NCBI GenBank assembly: GCA_018228665.1
Contig: CP073692.1
Span: 1,250,039-1,314,038 of the forward strand
Length of the DNA: 64,000 nucleotides
Source of the DNA: Faecalicatena sp. Marseille-Q4148
GTDB taxonomy: Bacteria > Bacillota > Clostridia > Lachnospirales > Lachnospiraceae
Direction: 5' to 3'
Made by a program: the position numbers and the translations under genes. Below, piece by piece: positions 15,740 to 24,557 of this stretch; position 1 is the first letter of the stretch, and each line of letters starts with the position of its first letter. Below the pieces are notes generated by a model. The model was not told where the DNA came from, did no database searches, and saw nothing but the letters and a program-made list of their open reading frames with translations.

Positions 15740-16485
15740 AAGGCATCACTCTCCTTTCTTGGGAAAGTGTCCCTTTTTGTCATACTCGTAATCCTTATAA
15801 GATTGAATGACAACAATTGTTTCTAACCGACTAAAGCCCATTCCTCGAGCCCGCCTTTTTCGTAGGGCTGTCGTAGGTTCGAGCTTCGCTTTTCAGCACA
15901 GATTAGGCGGCTTATATGATTCGTCCGCAGATTGCTTATGAGCAACTCTGTACCTTTCCACGTTCCGATAATTCTATCTGTGCATATATCCTTAGGTGTT
16001 CGCTATAGTCCTGTCAGCTTGATTGTGCCTGTAACACAATACGGAGTTTCATATTTTCGATTCTTACTACACCGCACTGACCCACAATTAAGTGTCCATA
16101 CATTTCTATATGGTAAACATCTAGACCCGTACATTCGCGGTTTTCGTCAGTCCGTCGTGGACATTCTCACCATAGATATTTTATAGACTCCCGACGTGTC
16201 ATCTGCATACAGTACCTCTACCGCACTTTCGACAGCTGTATTTCTACACTGTTTCGGCAGACTTCCGCCGACTTTATCGAGCTCCAGACCCCAACCATTA
16301 CAGTCGGAGCCGGTCGAAGTATCAGAGAAGGCATTTCAAGGCGTTACCCCATCATTCTACCTTTCGAATTATCAGTTGTTACTTACCTCGTAAGAAGGTA
16401 AGTCCGACGATTTTAGCATCGCATGGCCATAAGTCCATGAAGTTTTACCCTCATAGAGCGATGTTTGTGCGTCAACGTGTCGCAC

Positions 16486-18724
16486 CGAAAATATTCTCAA
16501 TCTCACGGGAAGCCAGAAGATCCTTTACGTTCTGGGTCAGCCCTGACGGGATCCCGCCCCATTTACGGAAGCGTTTCCAGATTTCCACGCTGAAACTTCC
16601 GGTCTGGCCTTTCAAAAGGAGATGGAATTCGTCAATATAGAACCAGGTAGTCTTGTGTTTGGAACGGTTGGCGGTGACACGGTTCCAGACCGCATCCTGC
16701 ATAATCAAAAGCCCGATCTCCTTTAACGCTTTTCCCAGGGATTTGAGCTGGAAGCAGAGTACCCGGTGTTTGTCCATCTGGATATTGGAACGGTGGTTGA
16801 ATACATTTAAGGAACCGTTGACATAGATTTCCAGCGCCGTGGCGATATTCTGCGCCTCCGGCTCCGCCTGCTTCAAAAGCAGGTCGTAAAGGTCGCCCAA
16901 AACCGGCATTTTCTCCGGGCAGGGATCCTGCAGGTAATCCCGGTACACCAGCCTAGTGCAGCGGTCAATGATGGTACGCTCAATCGGGGAAAGCCCCTCC
17001 TTGCCGCCGATAATCAAATCGCACAGAGACAGGATAAAGTCACTTTTTAAGGTGATAGGGTTCTCGTCGTCCGAATAGTCCAGGTTAATATCCATCGGAT
17101 TGATATAGTTGGTGGAAGTGGGGGAAATATCAATGACCTGCCCCTGCTCCCCAAACTGTTCCACCAATGGGCCGTACTCATTTTCGGGATCCGCAATGAT
17201 GATGTCATCCTCCGTCAGAAGGAACACGTTGACGATCTCACGCTTGGCAGAGAACGACTTGCCGCTGCCCGGCGTCCCCAGGAACAGTCCATTTGGATTC
17301 TTTAAGTTCTTGCGGTTCGCCATAATCAGGTTGTTGGAAAGGGCGTTCAGGCCATAATAAAGCGCCTCCCCCTCCTGGAACAGCTCACAGGTGGTGAAAG
17401 GCACAAAAATGGCGGTGCTGCTTGTGGTAAGCCCCCGTTCAATCTCCACCTGGTTCAAACCCAGCGCAAGGGAGGATATAAGCCCCTGTTCCTGCTGGAA
17501 GTCCAGCCGCTTTAAGGCACAGTTATATTTCTGGGCGATACCGGAAGCGGAGAGAATATCGTTAAACAATTTCTGGCGCTTCGGTGCAAGATTCTCCACC
17601 AGCACCGTCACCAGGAACATCCTTTCATTCCGGCTCTGTAAATCCTGCAAGAGATTTTTCGCTTCTTCCCCATAGGTGGCAAGGTCCGTAGGTATGATGT
17701 CCATGTCGTACCCAGCCCGGACCGCTTTTTTCTGTTCCTCAATGGTCATTTTCTGTAAGTCCGACATCTTGCGCTTGATATTTTTAATCGCCTGGGTCTG
17801 GTCGATGGACTGGATATGCAGGTTGACCGTCACGGCATCGTCCAGATCCAGAAGCTCTGCCAGCAGCCGGTCTGTCAGCTCCGGGGCTAAAATCTGTAAG
17901 AAAGACACTGCCCCGGAATGGTCGGCCACCCGGAAGGTCTTTCCATCCCTGGAAAACGACATGCCGGAGGGCGCGATAAAATCTTTGGTGGAAAGCCCGG
18001 TCTTTGGCAGGTCCGCCCAGGTAAAGCGGAACTTTTCCTGCCCGTCCGGGTGGAGCTGGCTGTGCAGAAGTTCCAGACGCTCCAGGCCGTTTAAGGGCCT
18101 TGCCTGGACTCCCAGGGTCTTAAAGTTCGCCAGCACATCTGTTTCAATCCGTTCCAGCCGCATTTTTGCGGTCCTAAGGTCGTCCGCCTCAATGCCGAAG
18201 GTGATATATTTGCGTTTGGTAAGGCCGTTGTTGCCCTTTTGGAGCTGCCCCTTTAACATATCCGCGTATTCTTTACGGATCCCGTCATATTCGTCGCCGC
18301 GGGCGGGGATCTCAATGCTCTTTGCGAAATCCTGCATATTCGCCCGCTGGTTGATAAAAGTAAGCTGCACATGGATGGAGGCGTCAAAGTAATTTAAGAA
18401 ATCACAGTACCCCTCAAAAATCTGCGCTTTGTCCTCCGCCTGGGCGAGCTGGTAGTTAATATCGAAAAACTGCACGGTCTTGGTGTAAAGCGTGTCCGTC
18501 AGCCGGCAGATCCCATCCTTATACATTTCCCGGTAGGGAATACTCTGCTGGGCCGTCTGCGGGGCATCCGCCCTAAGCCCGGCGAGAAAGCCGCCTTTTT
18601 TCGGCGGCTTGTTAGAGGCAGTTTTATTTCTGCCTTTTGCTGCGTCGGCCCTGGTCTTTTCTGCCTGCCTGATGTTCCTTTGCAGACGTTTTTCCTGGGC
18701 CTCTTGCTGTTTTGTTTTTGGCAA
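16486..18724 (-). CDS. virB4: VirB4-like conjugation ATPase, 5' exon (split by a group II intron)
   Basis: The exon encodes 746 residues of the 824-residue protein. The N-terminus is basic (KTKQQEAQEKRLQRNIRQAE). The TraE/VirB4 N-domain follows, then the ATPase with Walker A FLGTPGSGKSFSA near residue 480, DPENEYGPLV, and Walker B WFYIDEFHLLL near 698. It energises the type IV secretion channel together with PrgI and the VirB6-like protein. The start is TTG 18722-18724, nine bases after GGAGG, and the gene overlaps prgI by about 100 bases. The frame runs 14 bases into the intron before stopping, so an unspliced message gives a protein lacking the last 78 residues. Confidence 0.88.
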
Positions 18725-19058
18725 TCCTTGTAACCTCCTTTTTTGACATGGTTTTATATAGGTTTTCCGTCCGGTAGGGGCGTTCCTTCGGCCAGAGCTT
18801 ATAGCGCAGCCGGTTTTTCAGAAGTTTCTCCGCCGGCTGCCCGTCCCGCTCATACATGGCGAAGAAGAAAAAGGGCATCATCAGGCCGATCATCAAAAGC
18901 ACCGACGCGGAATTGCCGATGGCGCCCCTCGTCAGGAAATAGGCCGGCAGGCCCACAAGACCGCCCAGGCTGAAACAGATGAGCTGGCGCTTGGTAAGGC
19001 CCGCCGCCACTTTTGTCTTGACTTTCGTTAAGTCTTTGGGTACGGGTACATAGGGCAT
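18624..19058 (-). CDS. prgI: PrgI family conjugation membrane protein
   Basis: 144 residues. PrgI/TcpE-like: MPYVPVPKDLTKVKTKVAAG, then two adjacent membrane helices (LICFSLGGLVGLPAYFLTRG and SASVLLMIGLMMPFFFFAMY), then YERDGQPAEKLL, a family signature. The C-terminal 35 residues are extremely basic and lie in the part of the gene that overlaps virB4. It is an inner-membrane part of the type IV channel, always found just upstream of the VirB4 ATPase. ATG 19058 follows GGGAGG. Confidence 0.85.
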   Translation of the reverse strand: MPYVPVPKDLTKVKTKVAAGLTKRQLICFSLGGLVGLPAYFLTRGAIGNSASVLLMIGLMMPFFFFAMYERDGQPAEKLLKNRLRYKLWPKERPYRTENLYKTMSKKEVTRIAKNKTARGPGKTSAKEHQAGRKDQGRRSKRQK

Positions 19059-19089
19059 TTATTTCACCTCCCATCGTGATAGAATTTCA

Positions 19090-19824
19090 TTATCGTGCGC
19101 CGGAATCATGGATCATTTCCTCCGCGGCCGGTGGTCTCTGCACCTTCTGAATCGCATCCTGCAGCCGTTCCCGCAGAGATCTTGGCTGCTCTGCCCGTTC
19201 CTCCTGAGGAGAGGAAATATCTTGAACCAACAACTCCACGGCAATACAAGCGTTTGTGTCGGCTGCTGGACAATATTTGACAACTTCCACTAATGGACGG
19301 TCGAAACGTAGCAGATAATCAATTTCTTCTGCTGTCAACGAATTTTCTCCTGTCAGATAACGGTAAGCGGCCATCACGGAGGCAATTTCTTCCGACCGGT
19401 CTATCAGTTCCCTGTTAGAGCAATCCTCCAGCTTTTCCCTGTAAATGTAATAATCCTTGCCGACCAAGGACATCAACTCCAGATATTTCCGATTCTGTTC
19501 TTCCGGTTCGCTTAGTTCTTTTGGAAATTTCCGATCCGCTTGGATTTCCTCCAAAAGTTCACAGATAGGAAAGCTATGAGCATGGGTATTTTCTTCCCAG
19601 CACCACCGGGCCACATCTAACGGATCCTGAAAGGAAAGAAGCGCCTCCACCTCTGCCGGGGTAAATTCATGTTCCGCCTTCAGGTAATAATGAAGCTCCG
19701 AAAACCCCTGCAATTCGTAAATGCTGCCGATATTCTGTGCGTCCAGCATATCTGCATGGATCTTCAGGCACTTGTCCAGCCGTTCCATCAACAGCCGTTT
19801 TGCATCCTGTTCTATAAAAATCAC
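19090..19824 (-). CDS. DUF3848 family protein
   Basis: 244 residues with two copies of a similar module, EFTPAEVEALLSFQDPLDVA (about 53) and SLTAEEIDYLLRFDRPLVEV (about 162), each preceded by a helix and followed by a W/Y-C-x-E or P-A-A-D segment; this is the DUF3848 pattern of Firmicutes ICEs. GTG 19822-19824 overlaps the stop of the methylase gene (GTGA), with GGAGG five bases upstream. The internal duplication suggests a two-lobe helical protein. Function is unknown. It is cytoplasmic and sits inside the transfer operon between the MT-A70 gene and prgI. Confidence 0.7.
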   Translation of the reverse strand: MIFIEQDAKRLLMERLDKCLKIHADMLDAQNIGSIYELQGFSELHYYLKAEHEFTPAEVEALLSFQDPLDVARWCWEENTHAHSFPICELLEEIQADRKFPKELSEPEEQNRKYLELMSLVGKDYYIYREKLEDCSNRELIDRSEEIASVMAAYRYLTGENSLTAEEIDYLLRFDRPLVEVVKYCPAADTNACIAVELLVQDISSPQEERAEQPRSLRERLQDAIQKVQRPPAAEEMIHDSGAR

Positions 19825-20378
19825 TCCTTCCTCCCTGGCATTGTAATACTGGATTCCACTTCATTTCCCCACACATCCCAGCCCGGCGTCTGCTGCCTTG
19901 CGAACAGCTCCAGCCTGGGCTGGTCGCCCATGAGCTTTACGATTTTTTCCCGCACCTCGTCCGGCTTTTTGCTGTGCTGCTCGATATGGGAGATCACAAA
20001 CTGGTGGATCCCCGCGCACTGGCGTTTCGGGTGGCCTCTGGTCGCCAGCAGGCAGACCTCGGCATTTGAGCGGGTCCAGAACCCCATCCCGTAAAACCAG
20101 GAATCCGCTTTCCGGTTCTGTTTGAGCCAGAGGAAGGCTAAAGTCTTATATCTGAATCCCCATGCCTCCATCACCCGGAACGCCTCATTAAGCTGCGGGA
20201 AGGTCGCCCACAGGAAAAGTGCGCTGTCTTTAGCGGCAAGTTCCGCCACCGGCAGCGCACATATATCCTCCATGCTCATGGTGGGGTAATGGTTTTCCGC
20301 CACGCCGTTGCCGCGCTTCATATCGTAGCGCCAGGGCGGGTCCGCATAGATCACGCTGTATTTCTTTGTTTCCGGCAT
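19821..20378 (-). CDS. MT-A70 family adenine-N6 methyltransferase
   Basis: 185 residues. The DPPW catalytic motif is at residues 13-16 (VIYADPPWRYD), followed by HYPTMSMEDICALPV and DSALFLWATFPQLNEA, and later WTRSNAEVCLLATRGHPKR: a complete MT-A70 domain of the size seen in phages and mobile elements. It likely methylates adenine in DNA, protecting incoming ICE DNA from restriction or marking it. No restriction partner is nearby. Overlaps of four bases on both sides show tight coupling with the SpoVG and DUF3848 genes. Confidence 0.85.
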   Translation of the reverse strand: MPETKKYSVIYADPPWRYDMKRGNGVAENHYPTMSMEDICALPVAELAAKDSALFLWATFPQLNEAFRVMEAWGFRYKTLAFLWLKQNRKADSWFYGMGFWTRSNAEVCLLATRGHPKRQCAGIHQFVISHIEQHSKKPDEVREKIVKLMGDQPRLELFARQQTPGWDVWGNEVESSITMPGRKE

Positions 20379-20830
20379 CAGCGTTCCTGCCCGTTCTTAG
20401 CCGGGGCGTCTTTCACCGGCTGGCTTTTGACTTTCCCGGCATTTTCTTTTAAGGCGCCGGACAGGGAAGGCTTCTCCGCCGCGCCCTTTGTGGCTTCAAG
20501 GGTGGCCTGCAAGTTTTCAATGGCCTGCCCGTACCCGTCAAGCAGGGCGTCGTTTAACTGCTTTCTGAACTCCGCCGTCACCGGCCAGCAGACATCCTTC
20601 CAGTTCCCGTTTTTGTCCTGGGTGGAAGGCATGTTCACATACAGCCCCTTTTCGCCGGAACAGATACGGAAGCCGTCAATCTTGAAGCATCCGCCGATGG
20701 TCACGTTGGCAAAGGCTAGCAGGTTCCCCATCGGCGCGATTGGCCGCACCCTCACGTCCAGCGGCAGACCGCCCGCTGTTTCCGGCGCCTGCATTTCCGG
20801 GATTGTATTTTCTGTATTTGTTTTACTCAT
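20378..20830 (-). CDS. SpoVG family protein of the ICE
   Basis: 150 residues. Residues about 24-110 match SpoVG: LDVRVRPIAPMGNLLAFANV, TIGGCFKIDGFRI and NMPSTQDKNGNWKDVCWPVT. The C-terminal 40 residues are a Lys/Ala/Pro-rich tail absent from chromosomal SpoVG (about 95 residues). Chromosomal SpoVG binds nucleic acid and modulates gene expression; ICE homologues are common beside Maff2 and VirB6-like genes. ATG 20830 follows AGGAGG. Confidence 0.75.
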   Translation of the reverse strand: MSKTNTENTIPEMQAPETAGGLPLDVRVRPIAPMGNLLAFANVTIGGCFKIDGFRICSGEKGLYVNMPSTQDKNGNWKDVCWPVTAEFRKQLNDALLDGYGQAIENLQATLEATKGAAEKPSLSGALKENAGKVKSQPVKDAPAKNGQER

Positions 20831-20866
20831 AAAATGAAATCCTCCTTATTCTGAATCTGAATTATG

Positions 20867-21730
20867 CTATCTTGCGTTAAATATGGATTTGGATAACGAA
20901 CCTGTCTTAAACAGGGCAAAGGCCAGCAGGACCGTATAGCCCGCCGTGCCCCAGATTGCGCCGTGGATGTCGCCGGAGGCCGGGATCGACTGGACCAGCA
21001 CCGCATAAATGGCGACGCAGACCAGGATCAAAAATCCCTGGAACCCCAGCGCAAAGAGGGAACGGAGGTACCCCGTCCCCATCTGCCCCCATTCCCGGTT
21101 AGCCATCGTGGAGAAGGGGATCGGTGCAAGGCTCACGGTCAAATAAATTTCTATCATCCTGCCGTAGACAATGACGAAGATCACAATGGACAGCACCCAC
21201 ATGCACAGGTTGATGATGTTGGTCTCCAGCCAGAGGCCGATAAGCTCCCACATCCCCATTGCTTCAAGCTGCGTGGAAAGGTCCGCAAGGGCGGCCTCCA
21301 CATCAAGGCTGCCGTTTATCACGCCCGCGCTCTGCGATACCACGTTCTGGGCGACGTCGAACACCGCCATGACAATCGTAAAACAGTTGGTGAGCAGGTA
21401 AGTGGCAACGAAGGTCTTAAAAATCCACTTGAAGATGTTGAATGTGTCAAAGTCGTGCATGTTGTTCTTCTCCAAAATCATCTGAATCAGCTCATACACA
21501 AGGACAAAGGTCAGGATCATGCCCGCAATGGGAATGACGACGGTTTCCGAAAGGTTCTGTATCATGGAAAACACGCCGCCATTCCAGCCCTGCGGGGTCT
21601 GCCCGACCTGCCCGGCCACATCCGCAACCTGGCTGTTGACCGAATCGAAAATGCCGGTGTACTGCCCGGTGATGGCTTCAATCAGGCCCTCCTTAATCCA
21701 GTCTGTTATCCTTTCAAACAGACTGCCCAT
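20867..21730 (-). CDS. VirB6/TrbL-like conjugation membrane protein (CD0411 type)
   Basis: 287 residues with about six membrane helices: TVVIPIAGMILTFVLVYELI, FKTFVATYLLTNCFTIVMAV, IINLCMWVLSIVIFVIVYGR, EIYLTVSLAPIPFSTMA and two later ones. It starts with an amphipathic domain (LFERITDWIKEGLIEAITGQ). The segment SLAPIPFSTMANREWGQMG is shared by channel proteins of Gram-positive type IV systems. It should form the inner-membrane pore with PrgI. It follows the Maff2 gene by ten bases. Confidence 0.8.
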   Translation of the reverse strand: MGSLFERITDWIKEGLIEAITGQYTGIFDSVNSQVADVAGQVGQTPQGWNGGVFSMIQNLSETVVIPIAGMILTFVLVYELIQMILEKNNMHDFDTFNIFKWIFKTFVATYLLTNCFTIVMAVFDVAQNVVSQSAGVINGSLDVEAALADLSTQLEAMGMWELIGLWLETNIINLCMWVLSIVIFVIVYGRMIEIYLTVSLAPIPFSTMANREWGQMGTGYLRSLFALGFQGFLILVCVAIYAVLVQSIPASGDIHGAIWGTAGYTVLLAFALFKTGSLSKSIFNAR

Positions 21731-21740
21731 AGGTCAGCCC

Positions 21741-21956
21741 TTAACCGAACAGGCCGGCCAGCAGCGGGATCAGGGTTGCGCCTACCAGGGCGATACCGCC
21801 GCCCGCCATAAGCTGTTTCATACCCTGGCTTTTGGCTCCCGGATTGTCATTGCCGTAACCTTCCAGAAGGTTGATGACGCCCCATGCTCCAAGGCCCGCT
21901 CCCAGGGCAATTACCAGAATCTTCAAAGTGTCAATCGCGCTCGCAAAAAATGCCAT
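21741..21956 (-). CDS. Maff2 family small membrane protein
   Basis: 71 residues. Two hydrophobic helices (LKILVIALGAGLGAWGVINL and GGGIALVGATLIPLLAGLFG) flank a polar loop EGYGNDNPGAKSQGMKQLM. This is the Maff2 family, placed like VirB2 pilin-type subunits in Tn1549-like elements. The open frame extends upstream, but AGGAGG before ATG 21954-21956 defines the start. Function as a pilin or channel component is inferred. Confidence 0.8.
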   Translation of the reverse strand: MAFFASAIDTLKILVIALGAGLGAWGVINLLEGYGNDNPGAKSQGMKQLMAGGGIALVGATLIPLLAGLFG

Positions 21957-22014
21957 ATAGTTCCTCCTTATTTTTGAAATGATTTTGTGAAGCGGCCGCA
22001 GACGGCCGGAAACG

Positions 22015-22065
22015 AAAAAAGCCGCCGCACTGTTTTGGAAAATCTGCTTCAAACAGCACGGCGGC
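22015..22065 (-). terminator. Strong intrinsic terminator between virD4 and maff2
   Basis: On the minus strand the arm GCCGCCGTGCTGTTT (complement of 22051-22065) pairs with AAACAGTGCGGCGGC (22021-22035), 15 base pairs with one G-U, followed by six Ts. It would end transcripts from virD4 and separate the coupling module from the channel module, which resumes at an AGGAGG at about 21965. Confidence 0.75.
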
Positions 22066-22149
22066 ATGGGGCAGGGTAAAACCTGCATGGTATTCAGTTT
22101 TCAGGGAGAATCGCGGATCCTCAAAAAAGACCTCCTTTCCGGGTGACAA

Positions 22150-22185
22150 AACAAAAGCCTGCCAGAGCGTAATGCTTTGACAGGC
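22150..22185 (-). terminator. Intrinsic terminator directly after virD4
   Basis: GCCTGTCAAAGC and GCTCTGGCAGGC form a stem of about 12 base pairs with two mismatches on the minus strand (22157-22185), followed by TTTTGTTTTG. It begins 11 bases after the virD4 stop. Two terminators within 130 bases suggest that downstream genes need readthrough or their own promoter. I see an orphan GGAGG at about 22130 but no gene with a standard start behind it. Confidence 0.65.
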
Positions 22186-22195
22186 AGGAACAACG

Positions 22196-24040
22196 TTATG
22201 TGGTCTGCGGTTCCAGATCTTCGGCTGTGACCTCATAATTGCGGTACAGCTCTCCGGGACGCATCGGCATCCGGGTGGATAAGAATTTCTCAATATCAAA
22301 AGCGTTCTTCTCATTGTAATCGGAGAGCAGCTTATAGTTCGGGTGTTTCGTTATATCATACTTCCGGGAAAGGAAGGGGCGCACACCCCTGATCTGCAGT
22401 AAGCATTTCCCGCCGTCCATGACCGCCAGCTCGTCCACGGACATCAGATCCTTGCCTAACTTCTGGAAGTTCTGCCCGTGGGATTCCTGGTTGCCTTTGG
22501 TGACGCTGGTGTTATACAGGTCGATGGTCTCTTTTCCTAAAAGGGAGTTCCAGCTTTTTAAGGTGGTTTCCTCCTTGCCTCCCAGGAACAGGGAAGCGTC
22601 ACAATTCCCTATGATGGTGTCCATGTTGTCCTTATAAAGCGCCTTTAGCTGGCTCTGGGCCTGCAGCACCAGGCACGCGGAAATCTCACGGCTTCGGATA
22701 GTAGCCATCAGCCGCTCCAGGTTGGGGATCTGGCCGATATTGGCCGCCTCGTCAATGAGGCACCGCACATGAACCGGGAGCCGCCCGCCATACACATCAT
22801 CCGCCCGCTCGCACAGACGGTTGAACAGGATGGAATAGATCAGGCTGATAAGGAAGGCAAAGGTGCCGTCCGTGTCGCTCATAATGAGGAACAGGGCGGT
22901 CCGTTCATCCCCCAGCATATCCAGGTCCAGCTCGTCATACATGGTGATCTCCCGGACCTCCCGGATGTCAAATGGCGCCAGCCTGGAAGCACAGCTAATC
23001 AATATGGATTTTGCTGTCTTGCCCGCCGCCAGCTTGTATTTTTTATACTGCCGCAGGGCGAAGTGGTCCGGGTCTTTCTGCTCCAGGGCGTCAAAGAGAA
23101 GGTCAACAGCGTTTTTGAAACTCTCGTCATCCTCCCGCACCTCCATAGCGTTCAGCATTTCTACCAGCGTGGCAAAATTCTGTTCGTTGGTCGGGGCCTC
23201 GTAGTAGATATAGCCGATCAGCGCCGTGTAGAGCAGGGTTTCCGCCTTGACCCAGAAATCATCCCCGGCTTTTCCCTCGCCTTTGGTGTTGGCGATTAAG
23301 GTGGTAACAATCTTCAAAATATCCTTTTCCGAATGGATATACGCAAAGGGGTTAAAGTGCATACTTTTCTGGAAGTTAATGGTATTGAATACCCGGATTT
23401 TATAAGGCTCATACACGATCTTGCCCTTTGCGTTCCGCACCGGTTTCCCGTCTTTATCCAGCTTTGGTGTGCCTCTTTGCAGCATTTTCCCGCACTCGAC
23501 CAAGACGGTGCCTTTCGGGTCGGTGACAACATAGCTTGAGTGCATCTGCATTAAGTTGGGCTTGATAAAAAATCTTGTCTTACCGGAACCTGAACCTCCG
23601 ACTACCAGCACGTTTTTATTCCTGGCATGGGCCGGGTTTTTCGGCCTGCCGTTTAACATTAAGCCCTCGCTCTGGGTGAGGATAACATTGTTTTCCGGCT
23701 TTGGATCCATGAACGGTGCTATGTCCGTTTTATTTCCCCAGCGTGCGGAACCGTACTCTACATTTTTGCGGTATTTTTTCGCATCCTTTCCTTTGAGATA
23801 GACCGCCAGACGGACAGCGGCAGCGCCGCATAATCCCACCAGCCAGTCCAGTGCGGCGCCCGGCCACATGCTCTGAAAGGCAAGCGCGAATCCTTCCGAC
23901 AGCCCCAATAATTTCTGTGAAGCGTCCGCCCCTGGGGCAAGGCGCACCGCCTCGCCCAGCTTAGCGAATACCAGAAGGAACAAAAGATAGGGCAGATGTA
24001 AGATCACCTGTTTTTTCAGGGCATCTTTGTCTATCTTCAT
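22196..24040 (-). CDS. virD4: VirD4/TraG type IV coupling protein
   Basis: 614 residues. Two N-terminal membrane segments (ILHLPYLLFLLVFAKLGEAV and WLVGLCGAAAVRLAVYL), then the ATPase: YGSARWGNKTDI, Walker A VVGGSGSGKTRFF near residue 150, TDPKGTVLVECGKML, Walker B RCLIDEAANIGQIPNL near 428 and the ARSRE-like ATIRSREISACLVLQAQSQL. It couples the relaxase-DNA complex to the channel at the inner membrane. Its ATG overlaps the stop of pcfB (ATGA). Length and motifs are normal for the TcpA/VirD4 proteins of Tn1549-like ICEs. Confidence 0.92.
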   Translation of the reverse strand: MKIDKDALKKQVILHLPYLLFLLVFAKLGEAVRLAPGADASQKLLGLSEGFALAFQSMWPGAALDWLVGLCGAAAVRLAVYLKGKDAKKYRKNVEYGSARWGNKTDIAPFMDPKPENNVILTQSEGLMLNGRPKNPAHARNKNVLVVGGSGSGKTRFFIKPNLMQMHSSYVVTDPKGTVLVECGKMLQRGTPKLDKDGKPVRNAKGKIVYEPYKIRVFNTINFQKSMHFNPFAYIHSEKDILKIVTTLIANTKGEGKAGDDFWVKAETLLYTALIGYIYYEAPTNEQNFATLVEMLNAMEVREDDESFKNAVDLLFDALEQKDPDHFALRQYKKYKLAAGKTAKSILISCASRLAPFDIREVREITMYDELDLDMLGDERTALFLIMSDTDGTFAFLISLIYSILFNRLCERADDVYGGRLPVHVRCLIDEAANIGQIPNLERLMATIRSREISACLVLQAQSQLKALYKDNMDTIIGNCDASLFLGGKEETTLKSWNSLLGKETIDLYNTSVTKGNQESHGQNFQKLGKDLMSVDELAVMDGGKCLLQIRGVRPFLSRKYDITKHPNYKLLSDYNEKNAFDIEKFLSTRMPMRPGELYRNYEVTAEDLEPQTT

Positions 24041-24507
24041 CGTTCCGGCCCTCCGTGCTCCTTGTTTTTCACCCGGTCGCGGCCAAGGGCCTGTGCCAGC
24101 TCTTTGAATTTATGAAGCTGGGTAAGCAGCGACGGCCTGGTGCTGCGGGTGAGGTCTTTCTGTGTATATTCCTTGAAAGCCGCCGTCAGCGCATCCGCCT
24201 GGTTCGCCTTGAAATAGACCGTCCACTTCGGCGGATTAGTCCCCAGCTCTTTTTCTATGTGGTAGCGGACTTGGTGTTTCCTGGCGTACCGTTCAAACGA
24301 GCGGATCCTGCCGGACACTTCAATGGTGTTGGCACCGGGGTCTTTATAGGTCAGCCGCTTCATGCTGTTACGCCCGACCTTCGGGGTGGTGCGTTCCTGC
24401 TCCATCTTTTGAAGCACGGCGGCAACCGCCGCACGCAGAAGCCGCCCGGACAGCTTTGCCGCCTGTATGGAGACCGATACGGTCCGCTGTTCCAGATCTT
24501 CCTGCAT
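24037..24507 (-). CDS. pcfB: PcfB family protein (DUF3801)
   Basis: 156 residues. TVSVSIQAAKLSGRLLRAAV at the N-terminus and KVGRNSMKRLTYKDPGANTI, then the C-terminal PSLLTQLHKFKELAQAL, fit DUF3801/PcfB. PcfB of the pCF10 system is an accessory that links the relaxosome to the coupling protein. Two ATGs compete; ATG 24505-24507 has GGAGG at six bases and is preferred over the one abutting the RBS. It is coupled to virD4 by a four-base overlap. Confidence 0.8.
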   Translation of the reverse strand: MQEDLEQRTVSVSIQAAKLSGRLLRAAVAAVLQKMEQERTTPKVGRNSMKRLTYKDPGANTIEVSGRIRSFERYARKHQVRYHIEKELGTNPPKWTVYFKANQADALTAAFKEYTQKDLTRSTRPSLLTQLHKFKELAQALGRDRVKNKEHGGPER

Positions 24508-24557
24508 TGGCATCCTCCTTCCTGATAGAATCTGTATTTATAATAGGAAATAACGGT

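Larger units (their letters stand above)
13697..16485 (-). mobile_element. Group II intron inserted in virB4
   Basis: The minus strand starts at 16485 with GTGCGACACG (group II consensus GUGYG) and ends at 13697 with CTATCACTAT (ends in AY). Bases 15740-16485 are the 5' ribozyme part, 13856-15739 the protein gene and 13697-13855 domains V and VI. The exon bases ATATTTTCG (16486-16494) are perfectly complementary to CGAAAATAT at 16051-16059 inside the intron, a nine-base IBS1/EBS1 pairing. The intron is in the same sense as virB4 and the joined exons restore the frame, so it looks splicing-competent. Confidence 0.92.

Noticed and set aside
15932..16393. Plus-strand reading frames in the intron 5' part
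   Set aside because: They overlap the structured ribozyme domains, lack RBS and resemble no protein.
13461..18724. virB4 as a plain pseudogene
   Set aside because: Removing the intron restores a full frame with normal family sequence at the joint, so it is an intron-split gene.
21957..22148. Extra small gene between virD4 and maff2, minus strand, behind the GGAGG at about 22130
   Set aside because: No standard start lies at a usable distance in an open frame, and the region is mostly a terminator hairpin.
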